16,892 nt of DNA from Hyphomicrobiales bacterium (GTDB lineage Bacteria; Pseudomonadota; Alphaproteobacteria; Rhizobiales; JAKIUO01): NCBI GenBank assembly GCA_027069645.1, contig JALXEI010000187.1, positions 1 to 16,892 of the forward strand, read 5' to 3'. Under the pieces are notes generated by a model. It saw only the letters and a list, made by a program, of their open reading frames with translations. It was not told where the DNA came from and did no database searches. Both the position numbers and the translations under genes were made by a program. Each line of letters starts with the position of its first letter. Position 1 is the stretch's first letter. This document shows, one piece after another, positions 1 through 7,051 of this stretch.

Positions 1-1
1 C

Positions 2-508
2 AATACCGTTCATGAAATATTGAAACGGACGGGAGATGCGGACAAGAAACTGGTTGAGGATGTCAGCCAGCCACTTGCCGGTCGGGAAAAGGAAGTGGAT
101 AGCAGTGACGGGAAGCAACCGGTTGAGGATTTCGTCATTGAAGAAAAAGATCGAGATGACAAGTCGCCGGTTGATGCTTCGGGGGAAACGGACGCGGATG
201 AGTCGCAGAATCACCCGGTTCAGCAAGAGGATATAGGCATTGAAATCGTAACGCCAGAACCTGTGAAACCGGTGCCTTCTGCCAGACCGGCAGCCGCACC
301 CGTGAGCATTGCAATCCGGGAAGCAGCGGGAATCGCCTCACGATTTGCCCCCGAACCGGCAAACATGGAAACGGTTTCCGCAAAGGCGGTTGAGCAGCAG
401 GCCCTGGCTGGCAGGGATGAATCGGAAAAGGCAGGGCAGACGGCGGCTGCACCACTCGCGGTGCCCGCTGCATCGCCATCGGGCTCAAACAGTTATGAAG
501 TGCCGTAA
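2..508 (+). CDS. 3' end of an acidic, low-complexity protein of unknown function (5' end outside window)
   Basis: The reading frame is open from the first bases of the window to TAA at 506-508, so the true start is probably upstream. An internal TTG at 20 is the first possible start inside the window but has no reason to be preferred. The visible 168 residues are rich in Asp, Glu, Lys and Ser in the first half, then Pro/Ala/Val-rich (for example PEPVKPVPSARPAAAP). There is no membrane segment and no recognisable catalytic motif. This composition fits a disordered tail or linker of a larger protein. I do not recognise the family. It converges on hemB, with a degenerate copy of the window's palindromic repeat in the gap. 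Confidence 0.55.
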   Translation, partial: NTVHEILKRTGDADKKLVEDVSQPLAGREKEVDSSDGKQPVEDFVIEEKDRDDKSPVDASGETDADESQNHPVQQEDIGIEIVTPEPVKPVPSARPAAAPVSIAIREAAGIASRFAPEPANMETVSAKAVEQQALAGRDESEKAGQTAAAPLAVPAASPSGSNSYEVP

Positions 509-575
509 TGTCAAGGCTGGCAGGGACTGCACTGCAACAGGAAAAGGGTGACTCGCGCGTTTCTCAACCGCTGTA

Positions 576-650
576 GTTTCGCTTCCCGGACAAGCGAAAA
601 ATCGGGGCGAGAAGATAAAAGTGAGGCAACCTTTTGGCGTTCCGGTATTA
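576..650 (+). repeat. Degenerate copy C of a palindromic intergenic element
   Basis: A 22-bp stretch at 576-597 is the exact reverse complement of 15279-15300 in copy B. It is followed at 621-650 by GTGAGGCAACC and TTCCGGTATTA, which match the right-hand ends of copies A (12874 onward) and B (15569 onward). The middle of the element is missing, so this looks like a deletion derivative. It lies between the convergent ends of the upstream gene and hemB, and its last bases contain the hemB stop codon (TAA on the minus strand, 648-650). Confidence 0.6.
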
Positions 651-1661
651 TGCGGGAGGTGAATTTTTGAGTATCCTCGCGGCATCAGGGGCGAAATAGG
701 TCAGGATGCCGTCGCAACCGGCGCGTTTGAAACCAAGCAGACTTTCCATCATGATGCTTTCGCGGTCCAGCCAGCCTTCGCGGGCGGCGGCCATCATCAT
801 CGCATATTCTCCCGAGACCTGATAGGCAAAGGTCGGCATCTCGAATTCTTCCCTGATGCGCCGGACAATATCGAGATAGGGCATGCCGGGCTTGACCATG
901 ATCAGATCGGCCCCTTCCTCAATATCAAGCTCGACCTCGCGCACCGCTTCATTTGAGTTGGCAGGATTCATCTGGTAGGTGCGCTTGTCGCCTTTAAGGG
1001 TGCCCGAAGAGCCAACGGCATCGCGGAACGGGCCATAAAAGGCGCTGGCATATTTGGCGGCATAGCTCATGATCAGGGTGTCGGGGTAGTCGTTTTCTTC
1101 CAGTGCCTGTCGAATGGCGCCAATGCGGTGGTCCATCATATCGGAAGGGGCGAGGATATCACAGCCGGCCTCGACCTGATTGAGGGACTGGCGAACAAGA
1201 GCCTCCACTGTCTCATCATTGGCGATTTTGTCACCGCGCAGCAGGCCGTCATGGCCGTGGCTGGTGTAGGGATCCAGCGCCACATCGCAAATCACGCCGA
1301 TATCGGGCACTTCCTTTTTGATAGCCCTTACAGCCCGGCAAACCAGATTGTCCGGGTTGAAGGCCTCGCTGGCCTCGTCATCGCGCCGTTCGTCAGGCGT
1401 ATTGGGAAACAGGGCGATGGCCGGAATGCCAAGTTCAGCCGCCTTCGCCACCTCCCCGACCAGAAGATCAATCGACCAGCGCCGGACGCCGGGCATGGAA
1501 GAAATATCCTGGTATTTGTTTTGGCCTTCTATTACAAACAGGGGCCATATCAGGTCATCGACGGTGAGCCGGTGTTCCTGTACCATACGGCGGATCCAGG
1601 GAGTTTGCCGGTTGCGGCGCATTCTGATAAAAGGATAATCAGGGTCAACTGAGTTTGTCAT
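648..1661 (-). CDS. hemB: Delta-aminolevulinic acid dehydratase (porphobilinogen synthase)
   Basis: HemB condenses two 5-aminolevulinate molecules into porphobilinogen, the second common step of tetrapyrrole (heme) synthesis, in the cytoplasm. The 337-residue length is normal for the family. The two active-site lysines are visible: K203 in MSYAAKYASAFYGPFRDA and the Schiff-base K257 in LIMVKPGMPYLD. The metal loop at 126-139 reads DVALDPYTSHGHDG. It has Asp/Ala in place of the three cysteines of zinc enzymes, which marks the Mg-dependent type known from Pseudomonas and many alphaproteobacteria. GGAGAT ends four bases before the ATG and supports this start. The last codons and the stop lie in a repeat-derived segment. 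It appears monocistronic, facing the gene to its left and divergent from the gene at 1837. Confidence 0.97.
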   Translation of the reverse strand: MTNSVDPDYPFIRMRRNRQTPWIRRMVQEHRLTVDDLIWPLFVIEGQNKYQDISSMPGVRRWSIDLLVGEVAKAAELGIPAIALFPNTPDERRDDEASEAFNPDNLVCRAVRAIKKEVPDIGVICDVALDPYTSHGHDGLLRGDKIANDETVEALVRQSLNQVEAGCDILAPSDMMDHRIGAIRQALEENDYPDTLIMSYAAKYASAFYGPFRDAVGSSGTLKGDKRTYQMNPANSNEAVREVELDIEEGADLIMVKPGMPYLDIVRRIREEFEMPTFAYQVSGEYAMMMAAAREGWLDRESIMMESLLGFKRAGCDGILTYFAPDAARILKNSPPA

Positions 1662-1836
1662 GGTTATCTCCGTTGTTTTTTCTCCGGACCATCTGGCATC
1701 CCGTGAAGGTATGTGTAAAGGGTAAAGGAGAAGGTGGCGGTCATGGTGAAAACGGCGTCCGGGACAAAATGCATAATAACAAGGGGAAGCGGTGAGACCC
1801 GCTTATTTTACGATAGCAGCAGGAGGGTGCAAGACA

Positions 1837-2154
1837 ATGAACATTATAATAGTGATGGCTCTGGGGGCGATTATTGGTCTCGGGGTCTTTCTGATCTGGG
1901 TGTTGACGGGTCTCAATTTTAAATATGCCGGTTTCCTCGGTTCGCTCATGCAGGGGCTGATCATCACCCCCTTTCTGGCCATTGGCGGCGTATGTGCCTT
2001 TTTCCTCTTTGCCCATTTCATGGGGGTCAAGTCTGTTGCCTTGCTGGACGGAACCGGATTGCAGGATATTTTGACAATGGTTGGTATTGTTGCCGCGCTG
2101 GGGGGCATTCCCATCGGTATCGTTGGTTATTTCACCAGCAAAAAAATCGCATAA
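1837..2154 (+). CDS. Small hydrophobic inner-membrane protein, unknown function
   Basis: The protein has 105 residues from the ATG at 1837. This start is preferred over the in-frame GTG at 1792 because AGGAGG at 1821-1826 lies ten bases upstream, and the first residues then lead straight into a membrane segment. Three hydrophobic stretches are visible, at about residues 3-24, 33-60 and 77-97, ending in a basic tail (TSKKIA). No catalytic or family motif is recognisable. It lies divergently from hemB and upstream of two small secreted paralogs on the same strand. The 144-bp gap to the first of these contains a long-stem inverted repeat, so co-transcription is uncertain. Confidence 0.75.
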   Translation: MNIIIVMALGAIIGLGVFLIWVLTGLNFKYAGFLGSLMQGLIITPFLAIGGVCAFFLFAHFMGVKSVALLDGTGLQDILTMVGIVAALGGIPIGIVGYFTSKKIA

Positions 2155-2156
2155 AA

Positions 2157-2219
2157 AGCCTGCCCGAGGGGATGTTCTGCTTTCAATCAACAAATTGTCA
2201 TTCGGGCGTGAGGCAGGCT
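2157..2219. repeat. Inverted repeat just downstream of the small membrane protein gene
   Basis: AGCCTGCC (2157-2164) and GGCAGGCT (2212-2219) form a perfect 8-bp stem that starts two bases after the stop codon. An overlapping pairing, GCCCGA with TCGGGC, is also possible. The T-rich tract that follows (CTCTTGTTGTTG) is weak, so it could be a terminator or an mRNA 3'-end structure. The loop is long (47 bases), which lowers confidence. Confidence 0.35.
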
Positions 2220-2298
2220 CTCTTGTTGTTGTGCCAGGCCGGTTATATCTATGGGAGAAGTGCAAACCGGTGAACAGCAATCCAAAGGGACAAACGGC

Positions 2299-2655
2299 AT
2301 GAGAATTCAGGCTTTGACCGCATCACATTTTGGCGCAAGGTACGTCATCTTGACCGGCGCCGCTTTGGCGTCTCTGGTGTTTTTTATCTCAACCATATCT
2401 GGTGCTGCCGCTGCGATCAGATGTAGCGGACAGTTTCAGATTATTCGCGGTCAGGGGAAGATTTCCACACCCTATTGCGAAGACAATTTCCTGGCCATGA
2501 TTGCGCGCTCCTATGGCTGGAAGGTGAGCAATCGCGCTGTTCGCCAGAATCCCGGGCTGAAAGCCAGGATTTGTCGCCATATCGGTCATGATGCGCGCCT
2601 GAGAATTATCTGTGGCGATCATATTTTCGAAAATGATGGTGATTATCGAAACTAG
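2299..2655 (+). CDS. Small secreted four-cysteine protein, paralog 1
   Basis: The protein has 118 residues from the ATG at 2299. The in-frame ATG at 2251 is rejected because AAAGGGA (2284-2290) sits eight bases before 2299, and starting there gives a clean signal peptide: basic N-terminus, hydrophobic core YVILTGAALASLVFFI, and a likely cut near GAAA/AIRC. The mature part begins IRC and carries TPYCED, then IARSYGWKVSNRAVR, ICRHIGHDAR and a final IICG. This gives four cysteines, suggesting two disulfides in the periplasm or outside the cell. I recognise the pattern as a conserved hypothetical family of Hyphomicrobiales but know no function. Over the 68-residue mature core it is identical at 53 positions to the gene product at 2856. 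Confidence 0.8.
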   Translation: MRIQALTASHFGARYVILTGAALASLVFFISTISGAAAAIRCSGQFQIIRGQGKISTPYCEDNFLAMIARSYGWKVSNRAVRQNPGLKARICRHIGHDARLRIICGDHIFENDGDYRN

Positions 2656-2682
2656 GTCATAAACTCATAAACAGGGTCGAAA

Positions 2683-2725
2683 TGGCAGGAGCAGATTTGT
2701 TTTCCTGCCAATGCTCCCGTTTTTT
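2683..2725 (+). terminator. Possible terminator with two competing hairpins after paralog 1
   Basis: TGGCAGGA (2683-2690) pairs perfectly with TCCTGCCA (2703-2710). A second stem, GGAGCA (2688-2693) with TGCTCC (2712-2717), shares three bases with the first and is followed by CG and six T's at 2720-2725. The two stems cannot form together. The simplest reading is a Rho-independent terminator for the upstream gene. An attenuator-like switch is possible but not shown. Confidence 0.4.
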
Positions 2726-2855
2726 GATGTTGCCAGTCAGGAAGCAATGAATCCTTTATTCTGTAAAAAATATATTTTGCAATGCGCGCGCCTTGTTAAG
2801 TTATTACTTAAATACCATATCGAAAATATGCCTTGTATACTAAGAGGATAGTGAT

Positions 2856-3215
2856 ATGTGTAATTTGAGTACAGATAAAAACACCCCTCGCGCAAGAAAA
2901 ATTTTATTTTTTATTGGCGCGGGATCTGCTGCTGTTCTTTGGAGTGTTTCCCCGGCGAGTGCGATCAGATGTAATGGTCCGTTTCAGCCAGTTCGTGGCG
3001 AGGGCGAGATTGTGACTCCCTATTGCGAAGACAATTACCTCGCGGCAATCGCCCGGTCATATGGCTGGAAAGTCAGTAATCGTGCGGTTCGCGACAATCC
3101 GGAACTTCGAGCCAGAATCTGCCGTCATATCGGTCATGACGCCCGTCTCATCCGGATCTGTTCCAGCCGCAATGATTCTGCGGACGGCGGTAATGACAGT
3201 CACGGCGACGACTAG
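2856..3215 (+). CDS. Small secreted four-cysteine protein, paralog 2
   Basis: The protein has 119 residues, with AGAGGA (2843-2848) seven bases before the ATG. An N-terminal signal peptide (basic KNTPRARK, core ILFFIGAGSAAVLW, likely cut after SPASA) precedes a mature region starting IRC. The core repeats the pattern of its neighbour: TPYCED, an identical 15-residue block IARSYGWKVSNRAVR, ICRHIGHDAR and a final RIC. The C-terminal tail is different, acidic and rich in Asn, Asp, Ser and Gly. The stop codon and the twelve bases after it are identical to those of paralog 1. The 200-bp gap upstream contains an AT-rich stretch (2760-2835), so it may have its own promoter. It ends nine bases from the stop of the convergent EAL gene. 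Function unknown. Confidence 0.8.
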   Translation: MCNLSTDKNTPRARKILFFIGAGSAAVLWSVSPASAIRCNGPFQPVRGEGEIVTPYCEDNYLAAIARSYGWKVSNRAVRDNPELRARICRHIGHDARLIRICSSRNDSADGGNDSHGDD

Positions 3216-3224
3216 GTCATAAAC

Positions 3225-4250
3225 TCAACTGGCAATTTTGATGTGCTCGGGCGTTTGCGGGTGACGATGCTGCGGATTGTTGTTCTGGGTCAGCGGTTTG
3301 CGCTGTTCATCAAGCAGATCAAGCAGTTCGCTGGCAGGCAGGGGACATGCAAAATAAAATCCCTGTCCTTCGTGAATGCCCATGTCAAGGGCGGCCCGGG
3401 CCTGTTCGGGGGTCTCGATTCCCTCGGCGACGATATTCATCTGATATTGCCGGGCCAGATTGGCAAGCAGTTCGACCATCTGGCGCGAGCGTTCATTTTC
3501 GCAAATCCCGTCGATAAAGATCTTGTCCAGCTTGAGAGTGCAGACATCAAGTCTGTGGATGGACGACAGACCATTGTGGCCGGTTCCGACATCATCGATG
3601 GCGACACCGATTCCGTGTTTTTTATATTGTGCAATGGTCTGGCTGGCCCGTTCGAGGTCACCCGTTTGCCGACGTTCGGTGATTTCGGCGATGAGACCGG
3701 ATGCGGGCAGATCGGCGCGTTTCAACACATCCAGCAGACGGGACAAAAAGCCCGGATCGAGAAACTGGTCAGGTGTAATATTGAAAGTCAGTTTAAGATC
3801 GGGATTGTTGCGCAGTTCATGACCGATATTGCGACCGGCACTGTGCAGCAGGGCAAACAGTATGGCATCGGTACGGCCATAATTTTCGGCGAGGGGTATG
3901 AAACGGTCAGGAGAGACGATTTCCCCGTCCGGTCTGATCCAGCGGGCCAGCATTTCAAATCCGGAGATCTCGCTCGTTGCAAGGTTGATAATTGGCTGAA
4001 AAAAAGGAACGAATTCACCATTGGCAATGGCGGTATCCATCTTGTCGACAGGGCCTTGCGACGGGAACAGGGCGCGCACAGCCAGAACAGCCACGCACAG
4101 ACCAACCAGACCGAAGAACAGGTCAATGAACAGCAGGCTCGAACTCTTCCAGACAAAAACGATATAGTAAAAAAGATAATGGGGAACTGTGATGAAGGCA
4201 GCCGGGATGGCAATCATCGCCGCAATCTGCAAGGCCTGCCGTTTTCCCAT
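3225..4250 (-). CDS. Membrane-anchored EAL-domain cyclic-di-GMP phosphodiesterase
   Basis: EAL domains hydrolyse cyclic di-GMP to pGpG. Starting at the second Met gives 341 residues; that ATG has AGGA six bases upstream, whereas the ATG at 4256 directly abuts AGGA and lacks spacing. Numbered from that upstream Met (343 residues), two hydrophobic helices lie at about 9-35 and 38-64, followed by a complete EAL domain at about 73-315. The signature reads EML rather than EAL at 101-103, keeping the metal-binding Glu. Other family positions are present: N159 (FNITPDQF), E191 (AEITE), D221-D222 (DDVGTG), K242 (LKLDK), E278 (VAEGIET) and Q298 (GQGFYF). It is therefore probably active. There is no GGDEF domain and no other sensor domain, so any input would act through the short membrane part. 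The C-terminus is polar and rich in Asn, Gln and His. Confidence 0.9.
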   Translation of the reverse strand: MGKRQALQIAAMIAIPAAFITVPHYLFYYIVFVWKSSSLLFIDLFFGLVGLCVAVLAVRALFPSQGPVDKMDTAIANGEFVPFFQPIINLATSEISGFEMLARWIRPDGEIVSPDRFIPLAENYGRTDAILFALLHSAGRNIGHELRNNPDLKLTFNITPDQFLDPGFLSRLLDVLKRADLPASGLIAEITERRQTGDLERASQTIAQYKKHGIGVAIDDVGTGHNGLSSIHRLDVCTLKLDKIFIDGICENERSRQMVELLANLARQYQMNIVAEGIETPEQARAALDMGIHEGQGFYFACPLPASELLDLLDEQRKPLTQNNNPQHRHPQTPEHIKIAS

Positions 4251-4341
4251 GATCATTCCTGTCTATTGAGTTTGCATCCCCAGTCTGGACGGAAAACTTT
4301 AGGACAAGGTTAACAAAGTGTTGTTTATGGCGGGGGCGCTG

Positions 4342-4995
4342 TCAGAACAGGGGATCTTGCAGCTTGTTGAGGGCGAAGGCTTCTCGCCGTTCGACGCAAC
4401 TGCCACATTTGCCGCAGGGGCGTTCCTTGCCCGCATAACAGGTCCAGGTGCGGGCAAAATCAACCTTGAGATGCTGCCCGAGGGCAACGATTTGGGCCTT
4501 GTTATCATGCAGGAAGGGCACATGAAGTTTGAGTTTTTGCCAGTCGCAAAGGGCGAGCACCTCTTTCATTGCTTCGACAAAGGCCGGGCGACAGTCGGGA
4601 TAGATGGCATGATCGCCGCCATGTGCCCCGTAAAACAGCTCCGTGCGTCCCTGGCTGATGGCCAGCCCGGCGGCAATCGACAGCATGATCATGTTGCGAT
4701 TGGGAACAACGGTCTGCTTCATGTTGTCGTCTTCATAATGCCCCTCCGGCAGTGTGCCACCACTTTGCAAAAGAGCGCTGTCGAAGAGATCGTTGATGAA
4801 GGGCAGGGGCAGAATGGTGTGTTCGATGCCGAGAATTTTCGCCTGCGCTGCGGCACATTCAAGCTCGCGTCTGTGCTTCTGGCCATAGTCAAAAGACACC
4901 GCCGCCAGTTCCTTTTTGCCTCTGGCAACAATGTCATGGGCCAGTACGGTCGAATCCAGACCGCCCGACAGGATGATCAGGGCTTTTTTCTTCAT
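4342..4995 (-). CDS. queC: 7-cyano-7-deazaguanine synthase (preQ0 synthase)
   Basis: QueC converts 7-carboxy-7-deazaguanine to preQ0 using ATP and ammonia, in queuosine tRNA modification. The 217-residue length is slightly shorter than usual. The N-terminal PP-loop ATP motif SGGLDS is at residues 10-15, and the C-terminal zinc site is visible as C186, C194, C197 and C200 (CYAGKERPCGKCGSC). The GAHGGDHAIYPDCRPAF block typical of the family is at 123-139. Its ATG overlaps the queE stop codon by four bases (4992-4995), so translation is probably coupled. It is the last gene of a queD-queE-queC unit; the next gene downstream (EAL, from 4250) follows after 91 bases. Confidence 0.96.
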   Translation of the reverse strand: MKKKALIILSGGLDSTVLAHDIVARGKKELAAVSFDYGQKHRRELECAAAQAKILGIEHTILPLPFINDLFDSALLQSGGTLPEGHYEDDNMKQTVVPNRNMIMLSIAAGLAISQGRTELFYGAHGGDHAIYPDCRPAFVEAMKEVLALCDWQKLKLHVPFLHDNKAQIVALGQHLKVDFARTWTCYAGKERPCGKCGSCVERREAFALNKLQDPLF

Positions 4996-5705
4996 ACGCC
5001 CGCTTTATCGGAATAGATAAAAACGTGCAAGCGCGGTGAAAAGCGAAAGCCATATTGCTTGCACAGCTCAATGATGGCGGGCGATGCGGCGATCAGTTCG
5101 TCGCGCGTTTGCGCCTGTGGCATCAGCAGGACCTTGTGCGGTGAAATATGATGCTCTTTGAGCAGCGCCAGAATATCGTCCATGTCTTTTTCGTCTTCAA
5201 CAACGAATTTCCACCAGGTCTTTTGATGATGCTCGCGCGGGAAACAGTGGGCCAAAACAGGGTAGGGCTGTTGTCCGGCATTTTGCAGCTTGGGCGAAAT
5301 ATTGATGACATTCCAGAAATCATCCTCAATGCGCCTTGTGCCATTGGTTTCCAGCTCAAATGTAAACTGATCCTCGGGTGACAGGCTGAAATGATCCCGG
5401 CGAGCCATTAATTCCTTGCGGATCCGGCGAATGGCCTCTTGCTGCAAGGCCGGTTCGCCGCCGGTAAAAACAATATTTTTGCCCGGCAGTCCCCCAAAGG
5501 CGCAAATCCGATCCGCCACCTTTCGTGCACTCATCTTCTCGAAACGGGCAAAATCCCTGTGCCATGAATATCTGGTATCACACCAGTCGCAGGTCAGATT
5601 GCAGCCGAACAGGCGCACAAACACAGAAGGCACCCCGGCATTGATACCTTCCCCCTGAACGGAATAAAAGATCTCGCAGACTTTTATGTTTTCTCTGTCA
5701 GGCAT
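4992..5705 (-). CDS. queE: 7-carboxy-7-deazaguanine synthase (radical SAM)
   Basis: QueE is a radical SAM enzyme that contracts 6-carboxytetrahydropterin to 7-carboxy-7-deazaguanine. The iron-sulfur motif is visible as C35, C39 and C42 (CNLTCDWC, the CX3CX2C spacing of this family), preceded by IFYSVQGEG at 12-20, which contributes to substrate binding in QueE proteins. TGGEP at 81-85 matches the SAM-binding GGE motif. The 237-residue length is typical. It overlaps queC by four bases and follows queD across a 188-base gap filled with small hairpins. The substrate is the QueD product and the product is the QueC substrate, so the three neighbours form consecutive steps. Confidence 0.96.
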   Translation of the reverse strand: MPDRENIKVCEIFYSVQGEGINAGVPSVFVRLFGCNLTCDWCDTRYSWHRDFARFEKMSARKVADRICAFGGLPGKNIVFTGGEPALQQEAIRRIRKELMARRDHFSLSPEDQFTFELETNGTRRIEDDFWNVINISPKLQNAGQQPYPVLAHCFPREHHQKTWWKFVVEDEKDMDDILALLKEHHISPHKVLLMPQAQTRDELIAASPAIIELCKQYGFRFSPRLHVFIYSDKAGV

Positions 5706-5733
5706 GGCTCCGTTTCCATTGTTGAAGCTGCAA

Positions 5734-5895
5734 AAGCCGCTATCGCGGCTTGCGCTCGCCGCGCGGGCTGCTTGTGCAGCAGGCAGAAGGGGCGAGCCCC
5801 TTCACCCCGATTTCTAAAATGGTTTCCAAAGGCTCGCCTTTGGTGCCAGCCGCACAGGCTGCCTGTCCGGCGAGGACAAACCGCGTCAGCGGTTT
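5734..5895. repeat. Cluster of short perfect hairpins in the queD-queE gap
   Basis: At least seven small palindromes follow one another: AAGCCGC/GCGGCTT (5734-5751), GCTGC/GCAGC (5767-5780), GAAGGGGC/GCCCCTTC (5786-5803), CCAAAGGC/GCCTTTGG (5826-5843), ACAGG/CCTGT (5854-5866), TGTCC/GGACA (5864-5878) and AAACCGC/GCGGTTT (5878-5895). The fifth and sixth overlap and compete. Loops are two to five bases, with GA or TC in the two longest stems. The last stem runs into the queD stop codon. This looks like a REP/mosaic-type intergenic repeat rather than one terminator, because no T-tract follows in the direction of transcription. Confidence 0.6.
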
Positions 5896-6346
5896 ATTTG
5901 TGCGTGATCTGCGCGAAGCAGTTGGGTGTCTCCCACAGTTTGATACTTTTGATCGAAAGGCTGTCATTATAGGTTTTGGCGAACGCGGGTTGCAGGTTTT
6001 CGTCGATGAATTTGACAAGGTTTTCGACGGTCGGGATAGTGGGAACGATGATATATTTGCTGTCGGTGGTTTTGAGGAAATCGATCAGTTGGTGGTCGTC
6101 CTGCCAGACCAGAAAAGCATGGTCGAGCGTGTCGAGGAAATCGAGCGCCAGTCTTTTGACATCGGCAAAATCGAGCACCATGCCTTCATGGCTCTGGTTT
6201 GGCGTTTCGAGGATTCTGCCCGAAAGGGTGAGTTCGAGCTTGTAGCGATGGCCGTGCATGTTGCGGCATTTGCTGTTGTGGTTGGGAATGCGGTGGCCGC
6301 TGTCAAACTCGAAAAGTCGTGTGATCTGCATGGGAAAGGGCACCAT
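5894..6346 (-). CDS. queD: 6-carboxytetrahydropterin synthase
   Basis: QueD turns dihydroneopterin triphosphate into 6-carboxy-5,6,7,8-tetrahydropterin, the first committed step to preQ0. Zinc ligands H18, H31 and H33 (SGHR and NMHGHRY), the nucleophile C27 (NSKCRNMHGH), the D75-H76 pair (LDHAF) and E139 (WETPNCF) are all present. At 150 residues it is somewhat longer than the E. coli enzyme; the extra length is mainly between the Zn site and the C-terminus. The ATG at 6331 (MQITRLFEF) is a plausible alternative start, since neither candidate has a clear Shine-Dalgarno sequence. It is the first gene after a strong-looking promoter and has a leader of about 55 bases. Confidence 0.94.
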   Translation of the reverse strand: MVPFPMQITRLFEFDSGHRIPNHNSKCRNMHGHRYKLELTLSGRILETPNQSHEGMVLDFADVKRLALDFLDTLDHAFLVWQDDHQLIDFLKTTDSKYIIVPTIPTVENLVKFIDENLQPAFAKTYNDSLSIKSIKLWETPNCFAQITHK

Positions 6347-6406
6347 AAAGCAATGTTGTAAGGGTTGCTCCCGCCTTTGTTGCTTGCGGTGCGCAGCGTT
6401 TGGCTT

Positions 6407-6435
6407 CCTATAGTTACAGCCTGGCAGGGTGTCAA
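6407..6435 (-). promoter_or_regulatory. Sigma70-type promoter of the queDEC unit
   Basis: On the minus strand TTGACA (6430-6435) and TATAGG (6407-6412) are separated by exactly 17 bases, close to the consensus. The start of transcription is expected near 6400, leaving about 55 bases of leader before queD. The leader can form a CCGC/GCGG hairpin, but I see no recognisable preQ1 riboswitch fold. Confidence 0.65.
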
Positions 6436-6585
6436 GCCGCGAGCCGGGAAATTATACCACCTCCGGGGGCCTGGATGATGGATTCTGAAAGAAATTGGAT
6501 CAAAATGATCGCTGTTTGAGAGTGTTACAAATTGTTAATGCGCGCTAGCCTGTAGCCATGCAATTTGTACAGGGAGAGCTTCAAA

Positions 6586-6978
6586 ATGACACCGCAACTG
6601 GCATCCATCCACAAAGGTTCGACACTCAGATCCGGCTGGAAATTTTTGTATACCGGCTGGATGATCATCGCGGCCATGCTTCTTGCCGGCTTTATCTTTG
6701 ACCTTCTGTTTTCCGGAGCGGATATAAAGTCGGTGATAAATATGTTCTCCCCGCAGTGGTTCGGCCGGGTTGTCCCGTATATAGCAGCCGGTCTGCTGCT
6801 GGCCGTGCCGTGCGGTTTTCTTCTGGCGGCGGTCATCATGGCCATTAAGAGCATGTTGAAAAGGGAGGGGGGGCTTGGTCTGCTGCTGACCACGATTGTG
6901 GGTACGTATGCCGGTTTTGTCGTGGTGACACTGGTTGCCTGGCTGTCCGGGATCATGTTTTTGGGCAGTATGCACTAG
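6586..6978 (+). CDS. Three-helix membrane protein, unknown function
   Basis: The protein has 130 residues from the ATG at 6586, chosen over the upstream TTG at 6565 because AGGGAGA (6571-6577) is eight bases before it. A short polar N-terminus is followed by three hydrophobic segments at about residues 20-42, 62-87 and 97-125, separated by short loops (SGADIKSVINMFSPQWFGR and KSMLKREGG). No conserved catalytic residues or family signature is recognised. It is transcribed alone, divergent from queD and convergent with the phosphomannomutase gene. Codon use and start context look like those of a real gene rather than a chance frame. Confidence 0.75.
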   Translation: MTPQLASIHKGSTLRSGWKFLYTGWMIIAAMLLAGFIFDLLFSGADIKSVINMFSPQWFGRVVPYIAAGLLLAVPCGFLLAAVIMAIKSMLKREGGLGLLLTTIVGTYAGFVVVTLVAWLSGIMFLGSMH

Positions 6979-7051
6979 CCCCAACCGGATTCGGAGGGCG
7001 GGGGGGGACGAAATATAATTTCACATTCCTTTTCATCTCTCTGAATTCGTC

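Noticed and set aside
3243..4313. A 356-codon open frame on the plus strand across the EAL gene
   Set aside because: It is antisense to a gene with all EAL motifs and has no family resemblance or good start; it reflects codon bias of the real gene.
5750..6361. A 203-codon open frame on the plus strand over queD and the hairpin cluster
   Set aside because: Antisense to queD, and its N-terminal part is encoded by the palindromes, so it is not a believable protein.
6347..6401. preQ1 riboswitch in the queD leader
   Set aside because: I could not place the conserved pseudoknot and A-rich tail of preQ1-I or the other classes; the location alone is not enough.
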